NCBI GenBank assembly: GCA_001800315.1
Contig: MGVE01000020.1
Span: forward strand, 186,001 to 250,000
DNA: 64,000 nucleotides
From: Elusimicrobia bacterium RIFOXYA2_FULL_47_53
GTDB taxonomy: Bacteria; Elusimicrobiota; Endomicrobiia; Endomicrobiales; XYA2-FULL-47-53
Direction of reading: 5' to 3'
Made by a program: the position numbers and the translations under genes. The notes under the pieces were generated by a model. The model made no database searches and was not told where the DNA came from. It saw nothing but the letters and a program-made list of their open reading frames with translations. Positions 27,083-35,391 of the stretch are shown in pieces. Position 1 is the stretch's first letter. Each line of letters opens with the position of its first letter.

Positions 27083-27961
27083 ATGAAAATAAATAAAATT
27101 ACAGCACGGTTGGTCAGCTCTTTAATAAAACCCAGGAATAAGAACGCTCATAAAAATGACTTCGGCCATGTGCTGGTTATAGCCGGTTCTAAGACAATGA
27201 GCGGCGCCGCTGTGCTCGCGGCCGGCGGGGCCTTAAGAGCCGGAGCCGGCCTTGTGACCGCCGCGGTCCCCGCTGAGATCTTTGATGCTACCGCCAGAAG
27301 AATAATGCCTGAAGCGATGATTGCGCAAAGAAGCGGTTTTGAAAGCCTTAGAAAATATATATCCAAAAGAAAAATATCGTCTATCGCGCTCGGCCCGGGC
27401 CTGGGCCTGAACGAATCAGCAAAATCCCTGGTGTTAAAAATATTAAAATACATAGATTTGCCTGTCGTGCTGGACGCGGATGCCATCAGTTGCGTGGCAA
27501 AAACCGCAAGAACGGGAATCGTATTTCCTGTTCTTAAAAAAGCCAGGGCAAAGCTTGTGCTGACGCCTCACGCTGGAGAGTTTTCAAGGCTGACAGGTTT
27601 TTCAACCGCGGAGATAGCTAAAAACCGAGCCGCGCTGGCCAAAGACTTCGCTGAAAAGAATAATGTGACGCTTGTGCTTAAGGGAAACGCTTCGCTTGTC
27701 ACCGACGGCAAAATTGTCCGCGTCAACACAACCGGTAATCCCGGCATGGCAACGGCGGGAGCGGGTGATGTCCTTACCGGTATTATAGCGGCGCTGATAA
27801 AACAGGTGAAAGAGCCCTTGCTGCCGAATGCCGCCGCCGCGGGGGTTTTTCTCCACGGGCTGGCCGGAGATATCGCGGCGCGCGAAAAAACCGAGCTGGC
27901 TTTAACGGCAGGAGATATCGCGGAGGCTTTTCCCCGGGCTGCGCGGAAGGTTACGAGGTAA
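27083..27961 (+). CDS. nnrD: ADP-dependent NAD(P)H-hydrate dehydratase
   Basis: 292 residues. HKNDFGHVLVIAGS, GAALAAGGALRAGAGLVT-like and LGPGLG segments, and the C-terminal NTTGNPGMATAGAGDVLTG are diagnostic of the YjeF C-terminal (ribokinase-like) family. It repairs hydrated NAD(P)H using ADP. The N-terminal epimerase (NnrE) that is often fused in front is absent here. Confidence 0.92.
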   Translation: MKINKITARLVSSLIKPRNKNAHKNDFGHVLVIAGSKTMSGAAVLAAGGALRAGAGLVTAAVPAEIFDATARRIMPEAMIAQRSGFESLRKYISKRKISSIALGPGLGLNESAKSLVLKILKYIDLPVVLDADAISCVAKTARTGIVFPVLKKARAKLVLTPHAGEFSRLTGFSTAEIAKNRAALAKDFAEKNNVTLVLKGNASLVTDGKIVRVNTTGNPGMATAGAGDVLTGIIAALIKQVKEPLLPNAAAAGVFLHGLAGDIAAREKTELALTAGDIAEAFPRAARKVTR

Positions 27962-27963
27962 TT

Positions 27964-29127
27964 ATGATAAGCAAAACACAACTGCAGAATACTCTGGTTA
28001 AGGTCAGGCGGCACATACACTCAAATCCCGAGCTCGGCAATCAGGAGTTTTCCACGACAGCTTACCTGGCTAAAATATTTAAGGATTTCGGCATTAAAAC
28101 ATACAGGCCGTCAAAGACCGGCCTTGTCGCGCAAATCAACGGAACCGCGAAATCTTCCGGGAAAAATAAATGTCTCGGCATAAGAGCCGATATTGACGCT
28201 TTGCCTATTCAGGAGAATACTAAAAAGCCGTACTCATCAAAAAAACCCGGGGTTATGCATGCCTGCGGCCATGATGCCAATTCCGCGATAGCGCTCGGCG
28301 CGGCGCTTTTGCTCAACGGCAGGAAAAGCGAATTTTCCGGGCAGGCAAAATTTATTTTTCAGCCCAACGAAGAAACCGCGGGCGGCGCTACGGGAATGAT
28401 AGATTCCGGCGTTTTGAAAAATCCGTCCGTTGACGCTATTATAGGAATACATGTAAACCCGTGGCTGGCTGCCGGCACGGTGGGCCTTAAGCCCGGAGAG
28501 ATGATGGCCTCGGTAGATAAATTTACGGTTGAGATCTTAGGCCGCGGCACTCACGGCGCCTATCCCCACAAGGGGCAGGACACTATTTTAATAGCGGCTC
28601 AATTCATAAACCTGCTTCAATCTGTAGTTTCGCGCGAAATTGACCCGGTAGAGCCTGTTGTTATATCCGTCGGCTCCATATCCGGGGGAAATATGTTTAA
28701 TGTTCTTGCCGACCGCGTGGAGTTATGCGGCACCGTAAGAACCCTTAACGAGGCCGTTCATAAAAATGTCAGAAAACTTATTGAGAGAAAATTGTCGCAT
28801 GTGACAAAGGCCTACGGCGCGAAATATACTTTTAAATACGATGTGCTGGGTCACCCGCTTAAGAATGACCCTGTGATTCTGGAGCTTTGCAGAAAGTCCG
28901 CGGTGAAAGTTTTGGGCGCCGGGAAAGTTAAGGTGCTGAATAAGCCGTCCATGGGCGGCGAGGATTTTTCGGAATATTTAAGGCTTGTGCCCGGGTGTTT
29001 TATTTTCTTCGGCAGCGCCTGCGCCGAACCCTATCCGTGGCACAGCGAATTTTTTGACATTGACGAGAGAATGCTTTCCTCAGCCTCAGCCGTTGTTTCT
29101 GGCATAGCTCTGGATTACCTCGGTTAA
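27964..29127 (+). CDS. M20-family amidohydrolase (hippurate/N-acyl amino acid type)
   Basis: 387 residues, 2 bases after nnrD. IRADIDALPIQE, HACGHDANSAIALGAA, FQPNEETAGGA, GIHVNPW and PSMGGEDFSEYL give the metal ligands and catalytic residues of the M20D amidohydrolases, with the dimerisation domain between them. It should release an amino acid from an N-acyl or N-acetyl conjugate; the exact substrate (for example N-acetyl-diaminopimelate or an acyl amino acid) cannot be decided from sequence. Confidence 0.88.
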   Translation: MISKTQLQNTLVKVRRHIHSNPELGNQEFSTTAYLAKIFKDFGIKTYRPSKTGLVAQINGTAKSSGKNKCLGIRADIDALPIQENTKKPYSSKKPGVMHACGHDANSAIALGAALLLNGRKSEFSGQAKFIFQPNEETAGGATGMIDSGVLKNPSVDAIIGIHVNPWLAAGTVGLKPGEMMASVDKFTVEILGRGTHGAYPHKGQDTILIAAQFINLLQSVVSREIDPVEPVVISVGSISGGNMFNVLADRVELCGTVRTLNEAVHKNVRKLIERKLSHVTKAYGAKYTFKYDVLGHPLKNDPVILELCRKSAVKVLGAGKVKVLNKPSMGGEDFSEYLRLVPGCFIFFGSACAEPYPWHSEFFDIDERMLSSASAVVSGIALDYLG

Positions 29128-29152
29128 AGGTTTTGGTATTAAAGGTACGGCA

Positions 29153-30142
29153 TTGAAAATAAAAGAAATCGGAGAATTCGGTTTAATAGACAGGCTCTTA
29201 AAGGGCATTTCCCGCGGCAAAGAATCAAGGGGCCTTTTTATCGGTCCGGGGGATGATGCCTTCGCGGCTGTTTTACCGCCGAGGAGCCTTCTGGTGGGTA
29301 CCAAGGATCTGCTCGTAGAGGGCGTGCATTTTAAACGCTCCTGGGCCTCTCCCGAAAAAATAGGCTACAAGTCTATGGCGGTAAACTTAAGCGACCTTGC
29401 GGCCATGGGAGCCGTTAAACCGCTCTTTGCTCTTGTCGGCATAGCATTGCCGTCATCAGCCGAAGTTAAGTTTGTGGAAGGCCTTTACTCTGGCATGAGG
29501 AGGGCCGCCTCAAAGTACGGTTTTGCCATAGCGGGCGGCGACACGGTTTCGTCAAAAGAAGGCGTGGTTATTTCCATAACAATGCTCGGTTCCGCTAAAG
29601 CCTCGGGCCTGGTGCGGCGCGGCGGAGCGAGGCCCGGAGACCTTATAATCGCGACCGGTACTTTCGGCGACTCGGGAGCCGGGTTGTGGCTTCTTTCAAA
29701 AGGCATAAAGCCTCTTAAGCCCGAAGAAAAATATCTGATAGAGAAGCATCTGGCCCCGCATCCGCTCTTTAGCGAGGCCGCGGCGCTTTCAAAATACGCG
29801 ACAAGCCTGATTGACTCGTCCGACGGACTGGACAAGTCCGTTAATTTTATCGCGAAGGGTTCCGGTGCCGGCGCGAGAATTGACATTGAAAAAATACCGC
29901 TCTCCCGCCAGCTTTTAAAAGTTTCGGCGGCAAGAAAAAACCTCTCGCCGGTAAATCAGGCGCTTACGGGAGCCGAGGAATACGAGCTTGTCGCGACGGT
30001 TCCGCCGGATAAGCTTAAGGCCCTTAAAAGCCTTGTCAGGGTAACGGTGATCGGCAGAATAACAAAAGGCGAGAAGGTGGAGTATTATTATAATGGCAGG
30101 CAATACGGTTTTTCACAAAAAGGTTTTGAGCATTTTAAATAA
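29153..30142 (+). CDS. thiL: Thiamine-monophosphate kinase
   Basis: 329 residues starting with TTG, with AAAGG about 9 bases upstream. GEFGLIDRL, GPGDDAFAA, GTKDLLVEGVHFKR, KSMAVNLSDLAAMGA, IAGGDTVSS and LIDSSDGL are the ThiL conserved blocks. It makes thiamine pyrophosphate from thiamine phosphate. Its last 50 bases overlap tsaE, and this thiL-tsaE-tsaB run looks transcribed as one. Confidence 0.95.
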   Translation: MKIKEIGEFGLIDRLLKGISRGKESRGLFIGPGDDAFAAVLPPRSLLVGTKDLLVEGVHFKRSWASPEKIGYKSMAVNLSDLAAMGAVKPLFALVGIALPSSAEVKFVEGLYSGMRRAASKYGFAIAGGDTVSSKEGVVISITMLGSAKASGLVRRGGARPGDLIIATGTFGDSGAGLWLLSKGIKPLKPEEKYLIEKHLAPHPLFSEAAALSKYATSLIDSSDGLDKSVNFIAKGSGAGARIDIEKIPLSRQLLKVSAARKNLSPVNQALTGAEEYELVATVPPDKLKALKSLVRVTVIGRITKGEKVEYYYNGRQYGFSQKGFEHFK

Positions 30143-30572
30143 GCCGCTCATAAGCCGCAGCGAAGCTGAAACAAAAAAAGCCGCGAAAAAGTTCAGCGGC
30201 ATTATCAAGCCCGGAGACCTGGTTCTTTTAAAAGGCGGCCTTGGAAGCGGTAAAACTGTTTTCGCCCGCGGTTTGGCGCGGGCTATGGGTTTTAAGGGGG
30301 CGGTCAGGAGCCCGAGCTTTACCATAGCTAACCGTTATAAATGCGCGAAGGGTGTAAACCTCTACCACCTTGACCTCTACAGGCTTGAAGGCTCTGATTT
30401 TGACAGTTTCGGCCTTGAAGAATATATCTGCTCCGAAGGAATATGTGCCGTTGAATGGGGGCAGAAAATAATGATCCCGCCGCGAATGCCGTATTGGGAT
30501 GTGCGGATTACTCCGCGCGGTGAGAAGGAAAGATGCATAATAATAAAGAGAAAAAATCAAAAGAAGAAATAA
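30093..30572 (+). CDS. tsaE: tRNA t6A threonylcarbamoyl synthesis ATPase TsaE
   Basis: 159 residues from ATG at 30093, which overlaps thiL by 50 bases; a TTG at 30126 (LSILNK) is an alternative start that would shorten the overlap. The P-loop GGLGSGKTVFARGLA and the blocks SPSFTIANRY, LYHLDLYRLE and VEWGQKI are typical. TsaE drives the TsaB-TsaD complex that adds t6A to A37 of ANN-decoding tRNAs. Confidence 0.93.
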   Translation: MAGNTVFHKKVLSILNKPLISRSEAETKKAAKKFSGIIKPGDLVLLKGGLGSGKTVFARGLARAMGFKGAVRSPSFTIANRYKCAKGVNLYHLDLYRLEGSDFDSFGLEEYICSEGICAVEWGQKIMIPPRMPYWDVRITPRGEKERCIIIKRKNQKKK

Positions 30573-31228
30573 TTCTCGCCGTTGAAACCTCCGGCAGGGC
30601 CCTGAGCGCCGCGGTAAGTGTTAACGGTTGCCTTGTCTCGGAAATAACGCTTAACTGCGGGCTGGTGCATTCCGAGAAGTTGATTGAAATAGCTGATCTG
30701 GTTTTGTCTAAGGCAGGTTATAAGATATCCGATGTCACCAAAATTGCCGCCTGCGTGGGCCCCGGGAGTTTTACCGGCATCCGCGTCGGCCTGACCTTTG
30801 CCAGGACGGCCGCGCAGTCGCTTAAAGTGCCTTTAGTGGGTATTGACGCGATAAAAATTCTTGCCGCGGCGGCTCCTGAAACCGGCTGTCTGGTTTATCC
30901 GGTGATAGACGCGCTGAGAAACGAGGTTTATGTTCCGGCCTTAAAGTCCGGGAAGCCGTGTCTGTCCTCAATTGAAGATTCCGCCTCAGCGCTTAAGGCT
31001 TTAAATAAAAATATTCTGCTGTTAGGGGGCGGCGCCGGGGTTTACCGGGATTTTTTAAAGAAAAGACTCGGCAAAAAAGTGTTTTTTGCTCCGGAAAATA
31101 TGAGCAGGCCTTTGGCCGGAACCCTTGCTGTTATCGCTCACGGCTTGCGCGGCGAATACTTTGAGAAGGTTCTGCCCCTCTACATCAGAAGGTCCTGGGC
31201 CGAGGAAAGGCAGAAAAGCGGAAAATAA
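30533..31228 (+). CDS. tsaB: tRNA t6A synthesis protein TsaB
   Basis: 231 residues; overlaps tsaE by 40 bases. LAVETSGRALSAAV, LVHSEKLIEIADLVL and CVGPGSFTGIRVGLTFART are the family signature (a non-catalytic ASKHA fold). It is the scaffold for TsaD and TsaE. The TsaD and RimI genes that often follow are not here. Confidence 0.93.
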   Translation: MHNNKEKKSKEEIILAVETSGRALSAAVSVNGCLVSEITLNCGLVHSEKLIEIADLVLSKAGYKISDVTKIAACVGPGSFTGIRVGLTFARTAAQSLKVPLVGIDAIKILAAAAPETGCLVYPVIDALRNEVYVPALKSGKPCLSSIEDSASALKALNKNILLLGGGAGVYRDFLKKRLGKKVFFAPENMSRPLAGTLAVIAHGLRGEYFEKVLPLYIRRSWAEERQKSGK

Positions 31229-31283
31229 GTTATTATGCTCCAGGGCATCCGGCCCGGAAGCAATTTATAGCGGAGGATTAAGT

Positions 31284-32090
31284 ATGGATTTTGGAATGAA
31301 AAACAGGATGTCAAGGCTGTTCAAAAAAGACGGGCACTGCTTCTTTATGCCCATTGATCACGGTTATTTCCAGGGGCCGACCACCTGTCTTGAAAAACCC
31401 GCGGAGACTATAAAGCCCATACTGAAATACTCGGACGCGCTTTTTGTAACCAGGGGTGTTTTGCGCGCCAGCATAGATACTTCAATAGATATACCCATAA
31501 TACTCAGGGTTTCAGGCGGCACCAGCATGGCCGGCAAGGACCTGGCCCACGAGGGCCTTACGACATCTATTGAGGAAATAATAAGGCTTAACGCCTCGGC
31601 GGTTGGAGTTTCAATTTTTGTCGGAAGCGATTACGAGCACGAGACGCTTATGAACCTTTCAAAAATTATTAATGACTGCGAGGATTACGGCATACCCGTT
31701 ATGGCTGTTACGGCGGTCGGCAGGGAAGTCGGGAAAATGGAGCCGCGTTACCTGGCTCTCAGCTGCCGCATAGCCGCCGAGCTTGGCGCCCGGGTCGTGA
31801 AAACCTACTGGTGCGAAAAAGACTTTGACAAAGTCGTAAGCGGCTGTCCGGTTCCGGTTGTTATGGCGGGCGGGCCTAAGTGCGAAACCGAAAAGGAAGT
31901 GTTTGATTTTGTTTACGACGGCATGACAAAAGGCTCGGTGGGAATAAATCTGGGGCGCAATATCTGGCAGAATCCGAACCCTGCCGCCGTGGCAAAGGCT
32001 CTTTACGCCATTGTGCACGAGAAAGCCACCTCAAAAGAGGCTTTTGAAATATTTAATGAAGAGAAAAGCAGGCAAGCTAAAAAGAAGTGA
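31284..32090 (+). CDS. Class I (DhnA/LsrF-type) aldolase family protein
   Basis: 268 residues from the ATG at 31284, which has GGAGG 7 bases upstream; the longer open frame back to 31125 overlaps tsaB in another phase. FFMPIDHGYFQGPT, VTRGVLR, SGGTSMAG, ARVVKTYWCEKDF (the Schiff-base lysine region) and VVMAGGPK are characteristic of the DhnA family. The family includes class I fructose-bisphosphate aldolase, LsrF (AI-2 degradation) and ADH synthase of the alternative aromatic pathway. Which reaction this one performs cannot be settled; the zinc dehydrogenase next door suggests a sugar-phosphate or keto-sugar pathway. Confidence 0.8.
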   Translation: MDFGMKNRMSRLFKKDGHCFFMPIDHGYFQGPTTCLEKPAETIKPILKYSDALFVTRGVLRASIDTSIDIPIILRVSGGTSMAGKDLAHEGLTTSIEEIIRLNASAVGVSIFVGSDYEHETLMNLSKIINDCEDYGIPVMAVTAVGREVGKMEPRYLALSCRIAAELGARVVKTYWCEKDFDKVVSGCPVPVVMAGGPKCETEKEVFDFVYDGMTKGSVGINLGRNIWQNPNPAAVAKALYAIVHEKATSKEAFEIFNEEKSRQAKKK

Positions 32091-32142
32091 GCAGCCCCCG
32101 AACTGAAAGTGTAAGGGTTATATTTATTTCCCGAGGTATACC

Positions 32143-33168
32143 ATGCGCGTAGCGATGTACTATAACAACAGCGATATCAGAGTTGAGGAGATGCCCAGGC
32201 CTTCCGCCGGACCCGGCGAGATTGTGGTAAAAGTCGCCGCCAGCGGAGTCTGCGGCAGCGATGTTATGGAGTGGTACAGAATTAAGAAGGCGCCCCTGGT
32301 ACTCGGCCACGAGATAACGGGCGACATAGTTGAGACAGGTGAGGGCGTCGTTGAGCATAAGACAGGCGACAGAGTTTTTGTGTCTCATCACATACCCTGC
32401 AATACCTGTTCTTACTGCCTTGCGGGCCATCATACGACCTGCGAGACCCTACATTCAACAAATTATTTTCCGGGCGGCTTTTCCGAGTATATACGGGTGC
32501 CGAAACTAAACACCCAGCTGGGAGTTTTTAAGCTTCCGGATGAACTGACATATAACGACGGAGTTTTTATTGAGCCGCTGGCCTGCGTCCTGCGCGGGCA
32601 GAGAGTCGCGGGTGTAAAGCCGGGCGCGAGCGTGCTGATTCTGGGAGGCGGCATTTCGGGCCTTCTGCATCTTCTGCTGGCGAAGGCTACCGGAGCCGGA
32701 AGGATAATTGTCACGGATGTGGATCCGGACAGGCTTGAGTACGCCAGAGAGCTTGGCGCTGAAACAGTTATTATCGCGAGGGAAAATGTCCCCGAAAAAG
32801 TTAAACAGGCTAACGGAGGAAGGGGCGCGGAATTCGTGTTTGTATGCACCGGGGCAGAGAGCGCTTTTACGCAGGCGCTGAATTCCGTGGACAAAGGCGG
32901 CACGGTTCAGTTTTTCGCGCCGACGAACCCGGGGGTGAATCTTTCCGTTCCGGTAAATGATTTCTGGAGGAATGAAATAACACTCTGCACTTCTTACGCC
33001 AACAGCCCGTACGACGCGGAAGTCGCCATTGAACTTATAAGGTCAAAGAGAATACCGGTTTCCAGGCTTGTCACTCATGTGCTGCCTCTGAAGGATACGG
33101 CGCGGGGTTTTAGGCTGGTCAGTGAGGCGAAGAAATCAATAAAAGTTATCGTGGAGCCGCAGAAGTAG
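32143..33168 (+). CDS. Zinc-dependent medium-chain dehydrogenase
   Basis: 341 residues. ASGVCGSDVMEW and LGHEITGDIVETG hold the catalytic zinc ligands (Cys, His, Glu). The structural zinc motif is CNTCSYCLAGHHTTC. The nucleotide-binding motif is LGGGISGLLHLLLAKATG with VTDVDPDR behind it, suggesting an NAD(H) preference. It resembles sorbitol/threonine dehydrogenases. It follows the DhnA-type aldolase by 52 bases and is probably its pathway partner. A terminator hairpin overlaps its 3' end. Confidence 0.85.
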   Translation: MRVAMYYNNSDIRVEEMPRPSAGPGEIVVKVAASGVCGSDVMEWYRIKKAPLVLGHEITGDIVETGEGVVEHKTGDRVFVSHHIPCNTCSYCLAGHHTTCETLHSTNYFPGGFSEYIRVPKLNTQLGVFKLPDELTYNDGVFIEPLACVLRGQRVAGVKPGASVLILGGGISGLLHLLLAKATGAGRIIVTDVDPDRLEYARELGAETVIIARENVPEKVKQANGGRGAEFVFVCTGAESAFTQALNSVDKGGTVQFFAPTNPGVNLSVPVNDFWRNEITLCTSYANSPYDAEVAIELIRSKRIPVSRLVTHVLPLKDTARGFRLVSEAKKSIKVIVEPQK

Positions 33169-33190
33169 AGGCGGCGGCTCTTTGTTGTGT
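33154..33190 (+). terminator. Terminator overlapping the dehydrogenase 3' end
   Basis: A 7-bp GC-rich stem (GAGCCGC at 33154-33160 with GCGGCTC at 33174-33180) leads into TTTGTTGTGTT. The stop codon (33166-33168) lies in the loop. The site separates this gene train from the convergent minus-strand operon. Confidence 0.65.
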
Positions 33191-34033
33191 TCAGTAATTT
33201 TCCGCGGCTTCCAGTATATAGACTACCACTCGTTTATGCATAAATTCTTTTTCTTCCTCGGCGTTGTTCACGCCTAAGTCAACCCGCTTGCCTTTTATGG
33301 CGGAGCCGGTGTCTCCGGCGAAGCCGTAGCCAAACCCCGGGACATACACCCTTGTTTTAAGCGGTATAACCGCCGGATCAACCGCCACTACACCTCGCTG
33401 CATTTTTCGCCCGAGAAAAGTTATTGTGCCGTCGCGCCAGGCAAGCGGATCCCCCGGATAGTAGGCCGTGGCTACCATTTTCATTTTCCTGCACCGCGAA
33501 AGATCGTAAACCTTTTCTTCTGGACCGTCCTGATTCAAAAGCGCGAGGAGATAAACAGTTTCCTTTAGAGTCCTCTCTTTCACGACAGTCCTTTCTTTTT
33601 CAAGGGAATCGTGATAAATAACTTTTTCATCGCGGATTATGCGTTTGGCTTTAACTTTCCTGAGCTCAACCGGCCTTAGGTTGTTTGTAAACTTTTTCTT
33701 CCAGATTATATGATATTCCGGCTTGTCCTCAACTTTTTCTATTTTCTCGCTCACGCGGATTATCCTCACCGAAAGTTTCGTTGAAAAAAAACCCGTCACC
33801 GGAGGCAGTATTATGTCGTTTGGGCCAAGCGCGACTTTTTCTTTTTCAAGGGCCGCGATAATATCTTCGCGGGAGTTGGCGCCGGCCTGAAGCATTATTT
33901 CCTTTCCGTCAATAAGCGCGCAGGTATGTTTAGCCATGTTGACATAAAGCTTAAGCCCCGCGGCCGCTATTAAAACCGCGGCAGCCGTTAAGAGCAGTAT
34001 ATTCCAATGAGAGTGTTTTTCAGCTGTTTTCAT
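33191..34033 (-). CDS. YabE-like exported protein with DUF348 and 3D domain
   Basis: 280 residues. An N-terminal membrane anchor (~10-30) is followed by a DUF348-like segment (ALIDGKEIMLQAGANSREDI ... LGPNDIILPP), a long basic beta-rich middle that may be a degenerate G5-like domain, and a C-terminal 3D domain (MVATAYYPGD, VVAVDPAVIPLKTRVYVPG, GFAGDTGSAIKGKRVDL) with its three aspartates. 3D-domain proteins are linked to peptidoglycan hydrolysis (MltA-like). B. subtilis YabE lies in the same place, right after metS and tatD. The gene overlaps the radical SAM gene by 14 bases. Confidence 0.8.
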   Translation of the reverse strand: MKTAEKHSHWNILLLTAAAVLIAAAGLKLYVNMAKHTCALIDGKEIMLQAGANSREDIIAALEKEKVALGPNDIILPPVTGFFSTKLSVRIIRVSEKIEKVEDKPEYHIIWKKKFTNNLRPVELRKVKAKRIIRDEKVIYHDSLEKERTVVKERTLKETVYLLALLNQDGPEEKVYDLSRCRKMKMVATAYYPGDPLAWRDGTITFLGRKMQRGVVAVDPAVIPLKTRVYVPGFGYGFAGDTGSAIKGKRVDLGVNNAEEEKEFMHKRVVVYILEAAENY

Positions 34034-34625
34034 AGCTGTCCAGGTAGGGCCTTAAACGGAAATTTACTCCGAGTTTTTCGGCTATCTTGGCGCAGCCGGC
34101 AGTATCTGTGCCGGGCAGGGTAATGCAGGTAAGAGTCACCTCTTTTATGTGTTTTTTGCATTTCCCGGCAAAATTTAGGACAGCCTTGTAGGATTTCAGC
34201 CCGAAAGCCGGCCTGTGAAGTTTCCTGTAATCGGAGGGGTTTGCGGCGTTTAAGCTGATGGAGACGGCATCCACCAGTCCCTCAAGCTCTGGGGTGATAT
34301 CTCTCTTATAAACAAGGTTTGCGTGGCCGGAGGTGTTGACGCGGACTTTGCCGCCTTTTGATTTTATCCAGGCCGCTATGATTTTAAGTTCTTCAAGCCT
34401 CAGCAGAGGCTCTCCGTAACCGCAGAAAACTATTTCAGAGTATTTTTTAGGGTTCTTGATTTCCCTGATAACCTGCTCGGTTGTCGGCTCTTTCTTCAGC
34501 CTCAGGTTGTTGCCGCGAAACTTGCCCGCCCATTTGTTCTTGATGCAAAAGGTGCAGGACGCGGTGCAGCGGTTTGTCATATTAATGTAGAGGCTCTTGC
34601 CGTATTTATAAGCTATTGATGACAT
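34020..34625 (-). CDS. TatD-associated radical SAM protein
   Basis: 201 residues from the ATG at 34625, 1 base after the tatD stop; a longer frame upstream overlaps tatD in another phase. The iron-sulfur motif is CTASCTFC (CxxxCxxC) and CGYGEPLLRLEEL is the SAM-binding GGE-like strand, followed by RVNTSGHA and VDAVSISLNA. It belongs to a small radical SAM group known to travel with tatD; the reaction is not known to me. It sits in the middle of an otherwise Bacillus-like gene order. Confidence 0.82.
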   Translation of the reverse strand: MSSIAYKYGKSLYINMTNRCTASCTFCIKNKWAGKFRGNNLRLKKEPTTEQVIREIKNPKKYSEIVFCGYGEPLLRLEELKIIAAWIKSKGGKVRVNTSGHANLVYKRDITPELEGLVDAVSISLNAANPSDYRKLHRPAFGLKSYKAVLNFAGKCKKHIKEVTLTCITLPGTDTAGCAKIAEKLGVNFRLRPYLDSYENS

Positions 34626-34626
34626 G

Positions 34627-35391
34627 TTATATCCCGAATAATTTTGAGGCGTTTCGCGAAACAACCGCTGCCGCCAGCTCAAATGGAATGTCCCTCAAAG
34701 AGGCTATCTCCCTGATAATATGCTCAAGATAAGCCGGTTCGTTTCTCTGGCCTCTGAATTTCTGAGGGGGAAGATAGGGGGAATCGGTTTCAACAACAAT
34801 TCTGTCTAAAGATATCTGCCTGACTATGTCTTTTAAGGCCGCGGCTTTGGGGTAAGTTACGGGGCCGTCAATGCCCAGGTAAAATCCCATGTCAAGAAGC
34901 GCCAGGGCGTCATTTAAGTCACCGGAGAAACAATGTATAACCCCGCGGCAGTTGTTCGCGCCGGAGGATTTTAAAGTATCAATCAGCTCCTTGTAGGCGT
35001 CCCTGCAGTGCACCACGAGCGGTTTGTTGATTTCTCTTGCTATGTTAATATGGCTGATAAATACTTTCTTCTGGGTTTCCCTGGGAGAATTTTCGTAGTA
35101 AAAATCAAAGCCCGTTTCGCCTATGCCGGTCACCTCGGGCGCGGCCGCAAGGTGTTTAAGATCAGCGAGGTTTTTCTCATTGGCCAGTTTGGCGTCCTGC
35201 GGATGAATTCCGAGAACACAGCGCATAAAGCCGTTGGCGCGGCAGAACTCAACGGCTTTCTCCCATTGGCCGGGCATGCAGGCCACTTCAATTATGGCTG
35301 AAACGCCGGCAGCGCGGGCTCTTGTCAGGGCATCAGCCCTGTCGGAGTCAAACCTGCTGTCCAGCAAATGGCAGTGAGTGTCTGTGTGCAT
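34627..35391 (-). CDS. tatD: TatD-family metal-dependent hydrolase
   Basis: 254 residues. DTHCHLLD, GIGETGFDFYY, VVHCRDAY, VIHCFSGD and ETDSPYLPP supply the metal ligands of the amidohydrolase fold. TatD proteins are 3'-5' DNases acting in DNA repair or turnover. The ATG shares one base with the metG stop (TAATG), so translation is coupled, as in other metG-tatD pairs. Confidence 0.93.
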   Translation of the reverse strand: MHTDTHCHLLDSRFDSDRADALTRARAAGVSAIIEVACMPGQWEKAVEFCRANGFMRCVLGIHPQDAKLANEKNLADLKHLAAAPEVTGIGETGFDFYYENSPRETQKKVFISHINIAREINKPLVVHCRDAYKELIDTLKSSGANNCRGVIHCFSGDLNDALALLDMGFYLGIDGPVTYPKAAALKDIVRQISLDRIVVETDSPYLPPQKFRGQRNEPAYLEHIIREIASLRDIPFELAAAVVSRNASKLFGI

